A stretch of DNA of 64,000 nt. Origin: Thermosynechococcus sichuanensis E542 (GTDB taxonomy: Bacteria > Cyanobacteriota > Cyanobacteriia > Thermosynechococcales > Thermosynechococcaceae). The position numbers and the translations under genes were made by a program. Of the stretch, positions 15,954-24,356 are shown piece by piece. The stretch is taken from contig NZ_CP032152.1 of NCBI RefSeq assembly GCF_003555505.1, positions 434,001 to 498,000 on the forward strand, written 5' to 3'. Under the pieces are notes generated by a model. The model ran no database searches, was not told the origin of the DNA, and worked only from the letters and a program-made list of their open reading frames with translations. How positions within the stretch are numbered: position 1 is the first letter of the stretch; the number at the start of each line of letters is the position of its first letter.

Positions 15954-17090
15954 TCAGACAGCAACAGGCGTACCATACCAGATGGCTTCAATTTGCTGGA
16001 TCATTGGCAAGGCTGCCGCCGGTTGTTGCAACAGCACCGTGACATGACCCAACTTGCGACCTGCGTAGGTTTGACTTTTACCATACCAGTGAAGGTTCGC
16101 GCGGGGGAGAGCCGCCAAGGCGTCACATTTTGCCCCATAGTCCACCTGCGGTTCGGCTAAGCCCAAGAGATTCACCATCACGGCTGCGGGGACATGCATG
16201 GCGGGACTGCCCAAGGGTTGACCACTAATGGCGCGCAAGTGCTGCTGAAATTGACTGGTAACACAGGCATCAATGGTGTAGTGGCCAGAATTGTGGGTGC
16301 GGGGGGCAATTTCATTCACCAGTACCTCACCTGTGGCCGTTAGGAAAAACTCAATGCCAAAGATACCCACGGCGTCAAGGGCTGTTAGGATTTGGCGGGC
16401 AATCTGCTGAATTTGCTTGCTCACGGCGGGGTCAATGGGGGCAGGGGCAATCACCCAGCGACAGATGGCATCCACCTGCTGCGTTTCTACCACAGGATAA
16501 AGGGCAATCTCCCCTTGGGGCGATCGCGCTGCCATGATGGCCAATTCTTTGACATAGGGCACAAAGGCTTCCACCAAAAACCCTTGGGGCGGGATTTCTG
16601 GCCAGCGCTGCTGAAACTGCTGCCATGCCTGCTCATTGGAGATGACAAATGTGCCTTGGCCGTCATAGCCGTGGCGACAGGCCTTAATCACACAGGGCAA
16701 GGTGGGGGGGCGATCGCCCAAATAGCTAAAGGCGGGTACAGGAATCCCCAGTGTCTGCAAAAAGTGCCGCTGCTGGTACTTGTCCAAAAGGGGAGCTAGG
16801 GAAGCAAGGCGAGGATAAAAACAAACCCCCCGCTGCTCAAGGCGCTGCAACCCCTCAAGATCCACAAACTCATTCTCAAAGGTAATCACGTCAACCTGCT
16901 CAGCCAGTTGCGCTGTCGTTGCCCCATCGGCGATCGCCCCATAGCAGACCCCGTCTGCAACCGCGACGGCTGGATCCGTGGCCGCAGGCGTTTGTACCCA
17001 CAGCGAGAGTCCCATCTCCTTGGCCGCTAGCCCCAACATCCAAGCCAACTGACCGCCACCAATCACCCCAATTTTGGTTACTTTGTTCAC
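15954..17090 (-). CDS. purK: 5-(carboxyamino)imidazole ribonucleotide synthase PurK
   Basis: This 378-residue ATP-grasp enzyme carboxylates AIR to N5-CAIR in purine synthesis. It starts with a Rossmann-like IGVIGGGQLAWMLGLAAKEMG, then ITFENEFVDLEGLQRLEQRG, and ATP-grasp segments PCVIKACRHGYDGQGTFVI, GIFGIEFFLTATGEVLVNEI and APRTHNSGHYTIDACVTSQF, all diagnostic of PurK. The start is GTG at 17090 (MNKVTKIGVIGGG). It heads a minus-strand run of four genes. In some cyanobacteria the 6S RNA gene is next to purK; there is no room for it here. Confidence 0.95.
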   Translation of the reverse strand: MNKVTKIGVIGGGQLAWMLGLAAKEMGLSLWVQTPAATDPAVAVADGVCYGAIADGATTAQLAEQVDVITFENEFVDLEGLQRLEQRGVCFYPRLASLAPLLDKYQQRHFLQTLGIPVPAFSYLGDRPPTLPCVIKACRHGYDGQGTFVISNEQAWQQFQQRWPEIPPQGFLVEAFVPYVKELAIMAARSPQGEIALYPVVETQQVDAICRWVIAPAPIDPAVSKQIQQIARQILTALDAVGIFGIEFFLTATGEVLVNEIAPRTHNSGHYTIDACVTSQFQQHLRAISGQPLGSPAMHVPAAVMVNLLGLAEPQVDYGAKCDALAALPRANLHWYGKSQTYAGRKLGHVTVLLQQPAAALPMIQQIEAIWYGTPVAV

Positions 17091-17162
17091 GCTTCCTGTA
17101 ATCGACTCAACGGAACCTATTGTCCTACATCAATGATCCTAGGGTTCTATCCTTGGTCTCCC

Positions 17163-19880
17163 CTAGAGGGCAAGCTGCACAAACCAAACACTGGGATCAT
17201 CACCCGCAGCGAATTCAAAGTTCAATTTGCGGCAAATACGAATCATCCCCTCGTTGTCCTTGAGCACATAGGCGTGAATGGCACTCAGTCCTTCGTCACG
17301 GCCAATTTGAATCAAACGGTGCAGCAACTCAGTACCAAGGCCTTGCCGCTGCCAGCGATCGCTAATCAACAGCGAAAACTCGGCGGTATTGCGAAAGTGA
17401 TCCTTGCTGAGGCGAGCCGCACCAATAATTTGCGGTTCACTGGCGCCCTGATGCTCCACCACTAGGGCTATCTCGCGATCGTAGTCCACAAAACAGATGC
17501 GCACTAGGCGCTCGTGGGCAACCCGCTGCGACAACTTCATCAAGTGGAAATAGCGCAAATAAACACTCTGCTCCGAGAGGGTAGCATGGTACTGCCGCAT
17601 CAGGGGTTCATCCTCTGGCCGAATGGGGCGAATCAGCACCGAGGTACCATCGCGCAACTGCCACGGACTGACGTACTGGGTGGGATAGGGACGAATCGCC
17701 GGCTTGACAAAGTCACTTTCTTCTTTGTGGAGCACAATGCGGGCATCCAAGGCCATCAGGCGATCGGGGGGCGCCACCAAGAGGGGGTTGATGTCAATTT
17801 CCTTAATCCACGGCTGTTCCACCACCAGCAGGCTAAAACGCACTAGGAGATCTTCTAATAGGGCAAGGTTGACGGCTGGCCAGCCCCGCACGCCGGCAAA
17901 GGCACGGGAAATTTTCGTTTGCTGAATCAGGCGGCGTGCCAAGGTGGTGTTCAAAGGCGGGAGGGCGATCGCCGTGTCTTCGAGGACTTCCACCAACTGT
18001 CCGCCCGTACCAAAGAGAATCACCGGGCCAAACTGAGCATCGGTGGAACTGCCCAAAATCAGCTCAAACCCCTTCCAAGGGATCATCGGCTGCACCGTAA
18101 CACCGGCAAAATGACCCGCCCCAGCAGCAGTTGTCACATTCTTCTCAATCTGGTGGTAGGCGGTGATCACCGCAGCAGCATCGGGCAGATTCAGGGCGAC
18201 ACCACCGACATCGGTTTTGTGGGTAATTGTGGGCGAATAGAGCTTAAGCACCACGGGATACCCTAGGCGATCGGCAGCAGCCACCGCCTCTGCTTCACTG
18301 CGGGCAATACAGGTTTCCACTACGGGCAGACCGTAGGCAGCAAGAACCGCCTTGGCTTCCCACTCTGTTAACAGGGTACGCCCTTCACTGCGCACTTGCG
18401 CCAACAGTTGACTGACAGTCTCCCGATCCGGGGGGGCGGTGGTGAGGGGCAGGGAAGGAGTTTGATAGAGGGCCTGCAGGTGATCGCTATAGCGCCACAT
18501 ATAACTAAAGATGCGGGCAGCGGTATCGGCATAGGCATAGGTGGGAATGCCCGCCTGATTGAGAATCGCTTCTCCCCCTTTGACACTGGTGCCCCCCATC
18601 CAACTGGCCAGAATCGGTTTGGCACCACTGGGGCGGTTTTTAGCATAGGTAGCGAGATCTTGGGCGATCGCCAGCGGATCCGTCATTGCTTGGGGCGTGA
18701 GAATTACCAATAGGCCATCACTGTTGGCATCGGTTTCACAGTGTTGCAGTGCCTTGAGGTAGCGATCGGCAGTGGCATCCCCCAAAATATCCACAGGGTT
18801 GCCGTGGCTCCAAGCGGGGGGGAGCACTTGATTCAGTGCCTGTAGCGTATCCCCAGAGAGGGGACTGAGTTGACCACCCGCTCGAATTAGAGCATCAGTG
18901 GCTAAGACACCGGGGCCGCCGGCATTGGTGAGAATCGTCAGATGGGGGCCTTTGGGGCGCGATTGCTTGTCCAAGACCTCTGCCATGTCAAATAAATCTT
19001 CAATGGTTTCCACCCGCAGCACCCCACAGCGTTCCAGCGCTGCATCCACCACTGCATCGGATCCCATCAATGCCCCAGTATGGGAAGCGGCAGCCTGAGC
19101 GGCGGCGGCAGTGCGTCCGGCTTTGATGACAATAATCGGCTTCACATAGGCCACTTCCCGTGCCGCTGAGAGGAACGATCGCGCATCCCCCAAAGATTCC
19201 ATGTAAATAACAATGCAGCGAGTTTGCGGGTCATCACCCAAGTAGTAGATGAGGTCGCCCCAGCCCACATCCAGCATCGTACCAATGGAAACAAAGGCAC
19301 TAAAGCCCACATTCTCCTGAAGACTCCAGTCCAAAATCGAAGTGCACAGGGCACCACTTTGACTGAGAAACCCCACATGACCCGATCGCGCCATCGTCGC
19401 GGCAAAGGTGGCATTCAACCCCGTGGGCGGACACATCACCCCCAGACAATTGGGACCAATAATGCGCATCCGCGCCTGACGGGCAATGGTTAAAATCTCC
19501 TCTTCGAGGGCAAGACCCGCCGCCCCCACTTCCCGAAACCCCGCCGAGACAATGATGGCGCCTTTCACACCCGCTGCTGCACACTCGGCAACCACCCCTG
19601 GCACTGTAGCCGCAGGGGTAGCAATGACTGCGAGATCAACCGCTTCGGGGATAGCCGTCACACTGGCATAGGCCTTAATGCCCAACACCGAACTACGGCG
19701 TGGGTTGACCGGAAAAACCGTGCCGCCAAAGGGAGTTTGAATGAGATTCCACAGCAGGGTGCGGCCAACACTGCCTTCTTTTTCACTGGCACCGATGACA
19801 GCCACACTCTTGGGGGCAAAGAGGGGACGCAGGGGCTGATGACCGGCGCGCCAAATGTCGTAGGCTGTAGTTCGAGTCAT
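17163..19880 (-). CDS. Fused NDP-forming acyl-CoA synthetase / GNAT acetyltransferase (Pat-like)
   Basis: This 905-residue protein has a CoA-binding domain (about 15-145, [20 protein letters not shown]), succinyl-CoA-synthetase-like domains with [16 protein letters not shown] (which keeps the His of the phosphohistidine loop), an ATP-grasp domain (about 490-720, [20 protein letters not shown]), and a C-terminal GNAT domain (about 735-905, [20 protein letters not shown] for acetyl-CoA binding). The architecture is that of the Pat/PatZ lysine acetyltransferases and of bifunctional acetate--CoA ligase proteins. Because the His is present, synthetase activity may remain alongside protein acetylation. 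It lies 72 nt upstream of purK on the same strand. Confidence 0.88.
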   Translation of the reverse strand: MTRTTAYDIWRAGHQPLRPLFAPKSVAVIGASEKEGSVGRTLLWNLIQTPFGGTVFPVNPRRSSVLGIKAYASVTAIPEAVDLAVIATPAATVPGVVAECAAAGVKGAIIVSAGFREVGAAGLALEEEILTIARQARMRIIGPNCLGVMCPPTGLNATFAATMARSGHVGFLSQSGALCTSILDWSLQENVGFSAFVSIGTMLDVGWGDLIYYLGDDPQTRCIVIYMESLGDARSFLSAAREVAYVKPIIVIKAGRTAAAAQAAASHTGALMGSDAVVDAALERCGVLRVETIEDLFDMAEVLDKQSRPKGPHLTILTNAGGPGVLATDALIRAGGQLSPLSGDTLQALNQVLPPAWSHGNPVDILGDATADRYLKALQHCETDANSDGLLVILTPQAMTDPLAIAQDLATYAKNRPSGAKPILASWMGGTSVKGGEAILNQAGIPTYAYADTAARIFSYMWRYSDHLQALYQTPSLPLTTAPPDRETVSQLLAQVRSEGRTLLTEWEAKAVLAAYGLPVVETCIARSEAEAVAAADRLGYPVVLKLYSPTITHKTDVGGVALNLPDAAAVITAYHQIEKNVTTAAGAGHFAGVTVQPMIPWKGFELILGSSTDAQFGPVILFGTGGQLVEVLEDTAIALPPLNTTLARRLIQQTKISRAFAGVRGWPAVNLALLEDLLVRFSLLVVEQPWIKEIDINPLLVAPPDRLMALDARIVLHKEESDFVKPAIRPYPTQYVSPWQLRDGTSVLIRPIRPEDEPLMRQYHATLSEQSVYLRYFHLMKLSQRVAHERLVRICFVDYDREIALVVEHQGASEPQIIGAARLSKDHFRNTAEFSLLISDRWQRQGLGTELLHRLIQIGRDEGLSAIHAYVLKDNEGMIRICRKLNFEFAAGDDPSVWFVQLAL

Positions 19881-19958
19881 GCTGTTACTCGCGTTACAGA
19901 GGTTGGGAACTGAGCCACCTCTACTCTAGCGAGGGCGATCGCTCGTAGTTACTATTCG

Positions 19959-22145
19959 TTACGCGGGGTGCACTTCCCAGTCACAACCCTTCTCGCCGGT
20001 GCGCCAGAGCCGCAGGTGAAAGTGAGTGTCACCGACCCGCAGATTCCGCATGTGGAGTTCCTCGATACTCGTGGGCAAGAGGGGTTGATGTACCAAGAAC
20101 TTGCCCTGGGAGGCATCCACCAGTGGCCAAACCATAATTTGGATGAACTGGAAGAGGCTGCCGGTCGCCCAAGCTTGGGGAGAGCAGGCCACGGGATATT
20201 GCACTGGTTGGGGATAGGTGTGGCGATCAAAGCCACAGAAGAGTTCCGGTGGGCGCAGATCCGGTTGGCGACACACCATCTCAAAGAGCGTCTCCACCAA
20301 GGTCAGGGCAAAGTCACCATCACCAATGGCGCGTAGTCCTAAGGCAATGAGGCTGGTATCGTGGGGCCAGACCGACCCCAAGTGATAGCCAATGGGATTG
20401 TAGGCGGGGGAGGTACTGCTGAGGGTGCGAATGCCCCAACCGTTAAAAAGATCAGGTAGCCGCAGCCGTTGCCCTACCTGTTGAGCTTTCTCTAGGTCAC
20501 AGATGCCCGTCATTAAGCACTGACCCGCATTGGAGGTGAGGCTATCCACTGGCCGACCGTCGCCATCGAGGGCAAGGGCATAGAAGCCTTCCGATTCTAG
20601 CCAAAAGTCGCGGTTGAAGCGATCTTTGAGGGCAGCGGCCTCGTTTTGCCAGCGATCGCCCCATTCGCCATAGCCAAATTCTCGGGCAAGGGCACTCAGA
20701 CGGGTTTTGGCGGCATAGACATAGCCTTGGACTTCACACAGGGCAATGGGACCGTGGGCCAGTTGACCGCGACGGTTAACAATACAGTTGCCAGAATCTT
20801 TCCAGCCTTGGTTGTCAATGCCCTTTGCTGCTTGGCGATTGTAAGTGAGGTAGCCCGTAGCCGCCATTTGCTGATCAATCCAATTCATCGCTGCCAAGGC
20901 ATGGGGCCATAACTGCTCTAGGGTGGCGCGATCGCCCGTCCAATGGTAGTAGTCGGCATAGAGCATCAGCCAGAGGGGCGTGGCATCCACGGTGCCGTAG
21001 TAGGGCGTATGGGGAATTTCGCGGTTGCGCGCCATCTCGCCAAAGCGCAGCTCGTGGAGAATTTTCCCCGGTTGCTCATCCCGCTCAGGACAGACCTGTT
21101 TCCCTTGGTAATGGGCAAGGGTGCGCAGCGTATCGCGGGCGATCGCGGGATTCAAGATCAGCGTTTGCATCGCGGCAATAATTGAGTCGCGGCCAAAGAG
21201 CGTGGCAAACCAAGGAATACCCGCCGTCAAGACCTTGCCGTGACCAAAGGACTGCAACAGCATATAGAGATCCGCCATCCCCCGCCGCAGGATGCGATTC
21301 CACTGAGGATTTGAAGTAACAATCTCCGTACACTGGCTCCACCATTGTTGTCGTTCTTCTTGAGCCAAGCGATCCGCCGTCGCTAAGGAGGAAGGTACCG
21401 GTACGCGCGAGGTGGCTGCTCCATTGGTAAAGGGGCGCACACAGTAGTGAATGGTGTGGTAGCCTTGGGGTTCGAGTTTGAGGTGCCATTTGGCAGTCAT
21501 GCCCTCTAAGTACGTCGGTGGTGTGCCCAAAAACTGCACTTGGGTCTCCATGAGGGCACCATCAAGCCCTTGGTAGGCAAAACAAAAGTCAGCCCGCCCT
21601 TTGGCATGGCGCAGGTCACAACAGATCGGTTGCAGTGTCTGTCCTCGCTGCGGACGGGGGTTACCATACTGGCGGATTTCAAACAAGTCTTGAAAGTCAG
21701 AGGCAAAGCTGAGGCTGAGAGTGACTGAGGCGGGTACTGCTTGGTGGTTGGTAACAAGAAGCGTCTCAAACAGGGCACCACGAATCACCAGCGATCGCTC
21801 AATAGAGAGGGCTTCCGCAGGTAAATTGGGCTGCTTAGGATTGGTGCACACCACCTTGAGGGCGTGGCTACCCGTACAGTGAAAACTCAGAAGCACCGGG
21901 CGATCGCCCCCCACCCGCAGCTCCGCTTGACTGAGAAAGCGGGTATCTTGGCAAAATAGACCTGTGATCGCTGTTTGCTGCTCGCCATTGCAGATATTGC
22001 CCAACTCATCACAGATGAGCAACACATCATCATCCTTGAGGACGGGAACCGTTTTGGGATGGGTTTGAATCTTGGTAGCAGGCAGGGGCGGGGCGACAAT
22101 GGGAATGTAATCGCGCCCGTACAGGGAAACGACATCAGTCTCCAT
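19959..22145 (-). CDS. Amylo-alpha-1,6-glucosidase family (glycogen-debranching type)
   Basis: The protein is 728 residues. The N-terminal half is the glycogen debranching N-terminal beta domain (ICDELGNICNGEQQTAITGL, FCQDTRFLSQAELRVGG). The C-terminal half is an (alpha/alpha)6 toroid with GIPWFATLFGRDSIIAAMQT, DATPLWLMLYADYYHW, GQCLMTGICDLEKA and HLGSVWPHDTSLIALGL, typical of this glucosidase group. A role in glycogen or storage/compatible-sugar breakdown is inferred; the exact substrate is uncertain. It starts at ATG 22145. No overlap with neighbours; the gaps of 78 and 101 nt suggest its own promoter. Confidence 0.85.
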   Translation of the reverse strand: METDVVSLYGRDYIPIVAPPLPATKIQTHPKTVPVLKDDDVLLICDELGNICNGEQQTAITGLFCQDTRFLSQAELRVGGDRPVLLSFHCTGSHALKVVCTNPKQPNLPAEALSIERSLVIRGALFETLLVTNHQAVPASVTLSLSFASDFQDLFEIRQYGNPRPQRGQTLQPICCDLRHAKGRADFCFAYQGLDGALMETQVQFLGTPPTYLEGMTAKWHLKLEPQGYHTIHYCVRPFTNGAATSRVPVPSSLATADRLAQEERQQWWSQCTEIVTSNPQWNRILRRGMADLYMLLQSFGHGKVLTAGIPWFATLFGRDSIIAAMQTLILNPAIARDTLRTLAHYQGKQVCPERDEQPGKILHELRFGEMARNREIPHTPYYGTVDATPLWLMLYADYYHWTGDRATLEQLWPHALAAMNWIDQQMAATGYLTYNRQAAKGIDNQGWKDSGNCIVNRRGQLAHGPIALCEVQGYVYAAKTRLSALAREFGYGEWGDRWQNEAAALKDRFNRDFWLESEGFYALALDGDGRPVDSLTSNAGQCLMTGICDLEKAQQVGQRLRLPDLFNGWGIRTLSSTSPAYNPIGYHLGSVWPHDTSLIALGLRAIGDGDFALTLVETLFEMVCRQPDLRPPELFCGFDRHTYPQPVQYPVACSPQAWATGSLFQFIQIMVWPLVDASQGKFLVHQPLLPTSIEELHMRNLRVGDTHFHLRLWRTGEKGCDWEVHPA

Positions 22146-22246
22146 GGCTGCGGCAGCGGTCTCTCTATTAGAAGGAACAATTTTGGCTCATTTGTTAGAT
22201 CTTCCCCCAGTACTCGGGCGATCGCAATAAGTACATATACAGAAAA

Positions 22247-23251
22247 TTAGGAACTGGCCAAAAGTTCCGCCACAGCGTTGCGAATCACCGCAGCATCCGC
22301 AGGACTTTGGCGAGGATTGCCCGCGCGGTGCCCCCAAATTGAATCAATCACCTGAAAACGGGCATGGGGGATGCATTTTGCCTCTGCCTCGCAATTTTCT
22401 GGCGTAAAGTAAAGGTCAGTACTGGCAGCCATCACGAGGGTTTTGGCGGTTATTTGCCCAAGGGCAGCGGCGTAGTCACCATCGGGACGGAGGGAACCGA
22501 CATCGCAGTTCAGCCATGTGTCAATCATCGCCAATAAATCATGGGGATCATGACGGCGATAATTAGCTTCCCAGCCCTGCTGTAGATATTCCTCTAGAGA
22601 GGCATAGCCCAACTGGCGGTAGATGCCTTGGCGGTAAAAGGCTTGGGATGCTGCCCAACTGGCATAGATATAGCTAAAGGCGCGATACCCCCGCTCAGGA
22701 GTGCCCTGAAACCGCCGACCATCCCACGCTGGATCCGCTGTCAAGGCTGCCCGCAAGCTCTCCAAGAAAAGGCGATTGTGATCGGTCGTGCGGGCGGTGC
22801 CACAAAGGGCAGCAATTCGTTGGACGCGATCGCCAAAAGGCACACCCCAATAGTAGGCCTGTTGTGCCCCCATTGACCAGCCATAGATCAAGGCCAACCG
22901 CTCAATGCCAAAAACTTCCTCAAGGAGCTGCGCTTGGGCACGGATATTGTCCCAATGGCTAAACCAAAAGCCTGTTTCCCGCAGACCACAGTGGCGATCA
23001 TTACTGGGGGAGGTAGATAGGCCATTCCCCAGCATATTGATAATAATCACAAACCAATCTTGGGGGTTGAGGATACCCTTCGGGTCAATCAGCCAGTCAA
23101 TATCGGGGTGCTGGGCACCATAGGAGGTGGGGTAGAGAATAGCATTGTCCCCCCGGTACTCCCCATAGGTGGCATAGACCAATTTCAGGGTCGGCAACGT
23201 CACGCCACAGGCAAGGGGAAAGTTGTGGGTTTGCCATGTCCCTACCGTCAT
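22247..23251 (-). CDS. Alpha/beta hydrolase, MetX-like family
   Basis: This 334-residue protein has the alpha/beta-hydrolase fold of the homoserine O-acetyltransferase (MetX) branch: LPTLKLVYATYGEYRGDNAI near the start, NMLGNGLSTSPSN, nucleophile elbow IYGWSMGAQQAYYWG (Ser in GWSMG), a Cys-rich core region RIAALCGTARTTDHNR, Asp in TLVMAASTDLYFTPENC and catalytic His in WGHRAGNP. Many members of this branch are esterases or acyltransferases of unknown substrate rather than true MetX. The ATG overlaps the desaturase stop by 4 nt (ATGA), so the two are translationally coupled and probably functionally linked. Confidence 0.8.
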   Translation of the reverse strand: MTVGTWQTHNFPLACGVTLPTLKLVYATYGEYRGDNAILYPTSYGAQHPDIDWLIDPKGILNPQDWFVIIINMLGNGLSTSPSNDRHCGLRETGFWFSHWDNIRAQAQLLEEVFGIERLALIYGWSMGAQQAYYWGVPFGDRVQRIAALCGTARTTDHNRLFLESLRAALTADPAWDGRRFQGTPERGYRAFSYIYASWAASQAFYRQGIYRQLGYASLEEYLQQGWEANYRRHDPHDLLAMIDTWLNCDVGSLRPDGDYAAALGQITAKTLVMAASTDLYFTPENCEAEAKCIPHARFQVIDSIWGHRAGNPRQSPADAAVIRNAVAELLASS

Positions 23252-24162
23252 GCTTGCTTGAACTGCGCCACAATTTGGCGGTGCACTTGGAAATAGCCCG
23301 AGACACAGTGTCCTAAATGGGGTTTCAGCAGTGTATGCGCCTTAGCAAGGGCATGGAAAGGAATCGAAGGATAGAGGTGATGCTCCGTGTGGTAGGGCAT
23401 ATTCCACATCAAGAAACGAATTGGCCAGAGGGTAAGGGTGGTGCGCGTATTGGTTAAGCCATTATTGTCATTGCTGCAATTTGTATGCTCCGCTAGCAAA
23501 ATGAACCGCAGTACGGGCTGACCCACTGCCAAGGGCACCACCCAAGCCAAGACAAACCAAGGATAGCCCAAGGCCACCGAAAGGGCGATCGCTCCCCCAT
23601 AGACCAACAGTTGCACCCGTGCCGAGCGGATCACCTCAGGACGTGCCTCAGGAGTGATGTAGGGATAGCGCTCCAAGCGACCAAGGAGCAGGTTCCAGAA
23701 GGTGTGGAGTTTGCCCCACCACCAAGGCAAGCCACTCAGTTCCCACAGATACTCCCGCCAGTTTGTGGGCTTGGGATCATCGAGTTCTGGGTCTTTGCCG
23801 AGAATTTGTGTATAGCGATGGTGCCATTTGTGATAGCGACGGTAAAAATCACTGTTGTAAAAGCACAGCAGCCCCGCCAACCACGCCACCGCGTCATTCA
23901 ACCGTTGACTGGCAAAGGCCGTGCGGTGGGAACATTCATGGAGCGTGGCAAACATCGTCGCTAAACTGGTGCCACAGAGGAAGAGAGCCGGAATGACCAA
24001 CCACCAGCGTTCCCCCAGTTGCGTCAGCCACACCGCATCACTGACAAGGATAATGCCTAAATGGAGGGTTAACTGTCGGAGGCCAGCCCAATTGCTGCGT
24101 TGGTTGAGGTCTTGCAGCTCGGCAACCGAGAGCAGGCTAGGGGAACTCGCAGATAGGGTCAT
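23248..24162 (-). CDS. Membrane fatty-acid-desaturase family protein
   Basis: This membrane diiron enzyme of about 304 residues has the three histidine boxes HECSH (TLHECSHRTAFAS), HKWHH (RRYHKWHHRYTQIL) and HTEHH (MPYHTEHHLYPSIPFHAL), plus hydrophobic segments between them. This fits the fatty acid desaturase / carotenoid hydroxylase superfamily; the layout resembles small DesC/CrtR-like members, but the substrate (acyl lipid, carotenoid or other) is not decided by motifs. The ATG at 24162 is chosen; the frame is open to a TTG at 24177. It is followed by the coupled alpha/beta hydrolase. The 180 nt upstream hold no gene. Confidence 0.85.
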   Translation of the reverse strand: MTLSASSPSLLSVAELQDLNQRSNWAGLRQLTLHLGIILVSDAVWLTQLGERWWLVIPALFLCGTSLATMFATLHECSHRTAFASQRLNDAVAWLAGLLCFYNSDFYRRYHKWHHRYTQILGKDPELDDPKPTNWREYLWELSGLPWWWGKLHTFWNLLLGRLERYPYITPEARPEVIRSARVQLLVYGGAIALSVALGYPWFVLAWVVPLAVGQPVLRFILLAEHTNCSNDNNGLTNTRTTLTLWPIRFLMWNMPYHTEHHLYPSIPFHALAKAHTLLKPHLGHCVSGYFQVHRQIVAQFKQA

Positions 24163-24356
24163 AGGTGCTTGTCTCAATGCTTTGAACTGAATGTCAGGGA
24201 CTATTTGGCACAGGAGACTAATTCACTAGGCTAACTGATTTGATCGGGAGTCGTTGTATTTTTGGATACCAGTCACAGCCCGCATCCTCTGTAAGCTGAC
24301 CGCACGACTAGGGTGATAAGGCTGCCAGTCCTATTCATGGTGGTAAAAGAACTGTA

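Noticed and set aside
17091-17162. 6S RNA next to purK
   Set aside because: In some cyanobacteria the 6S RNA gene neighbours purK, but only 72 nt upstream and 12 nt downstream are free here.
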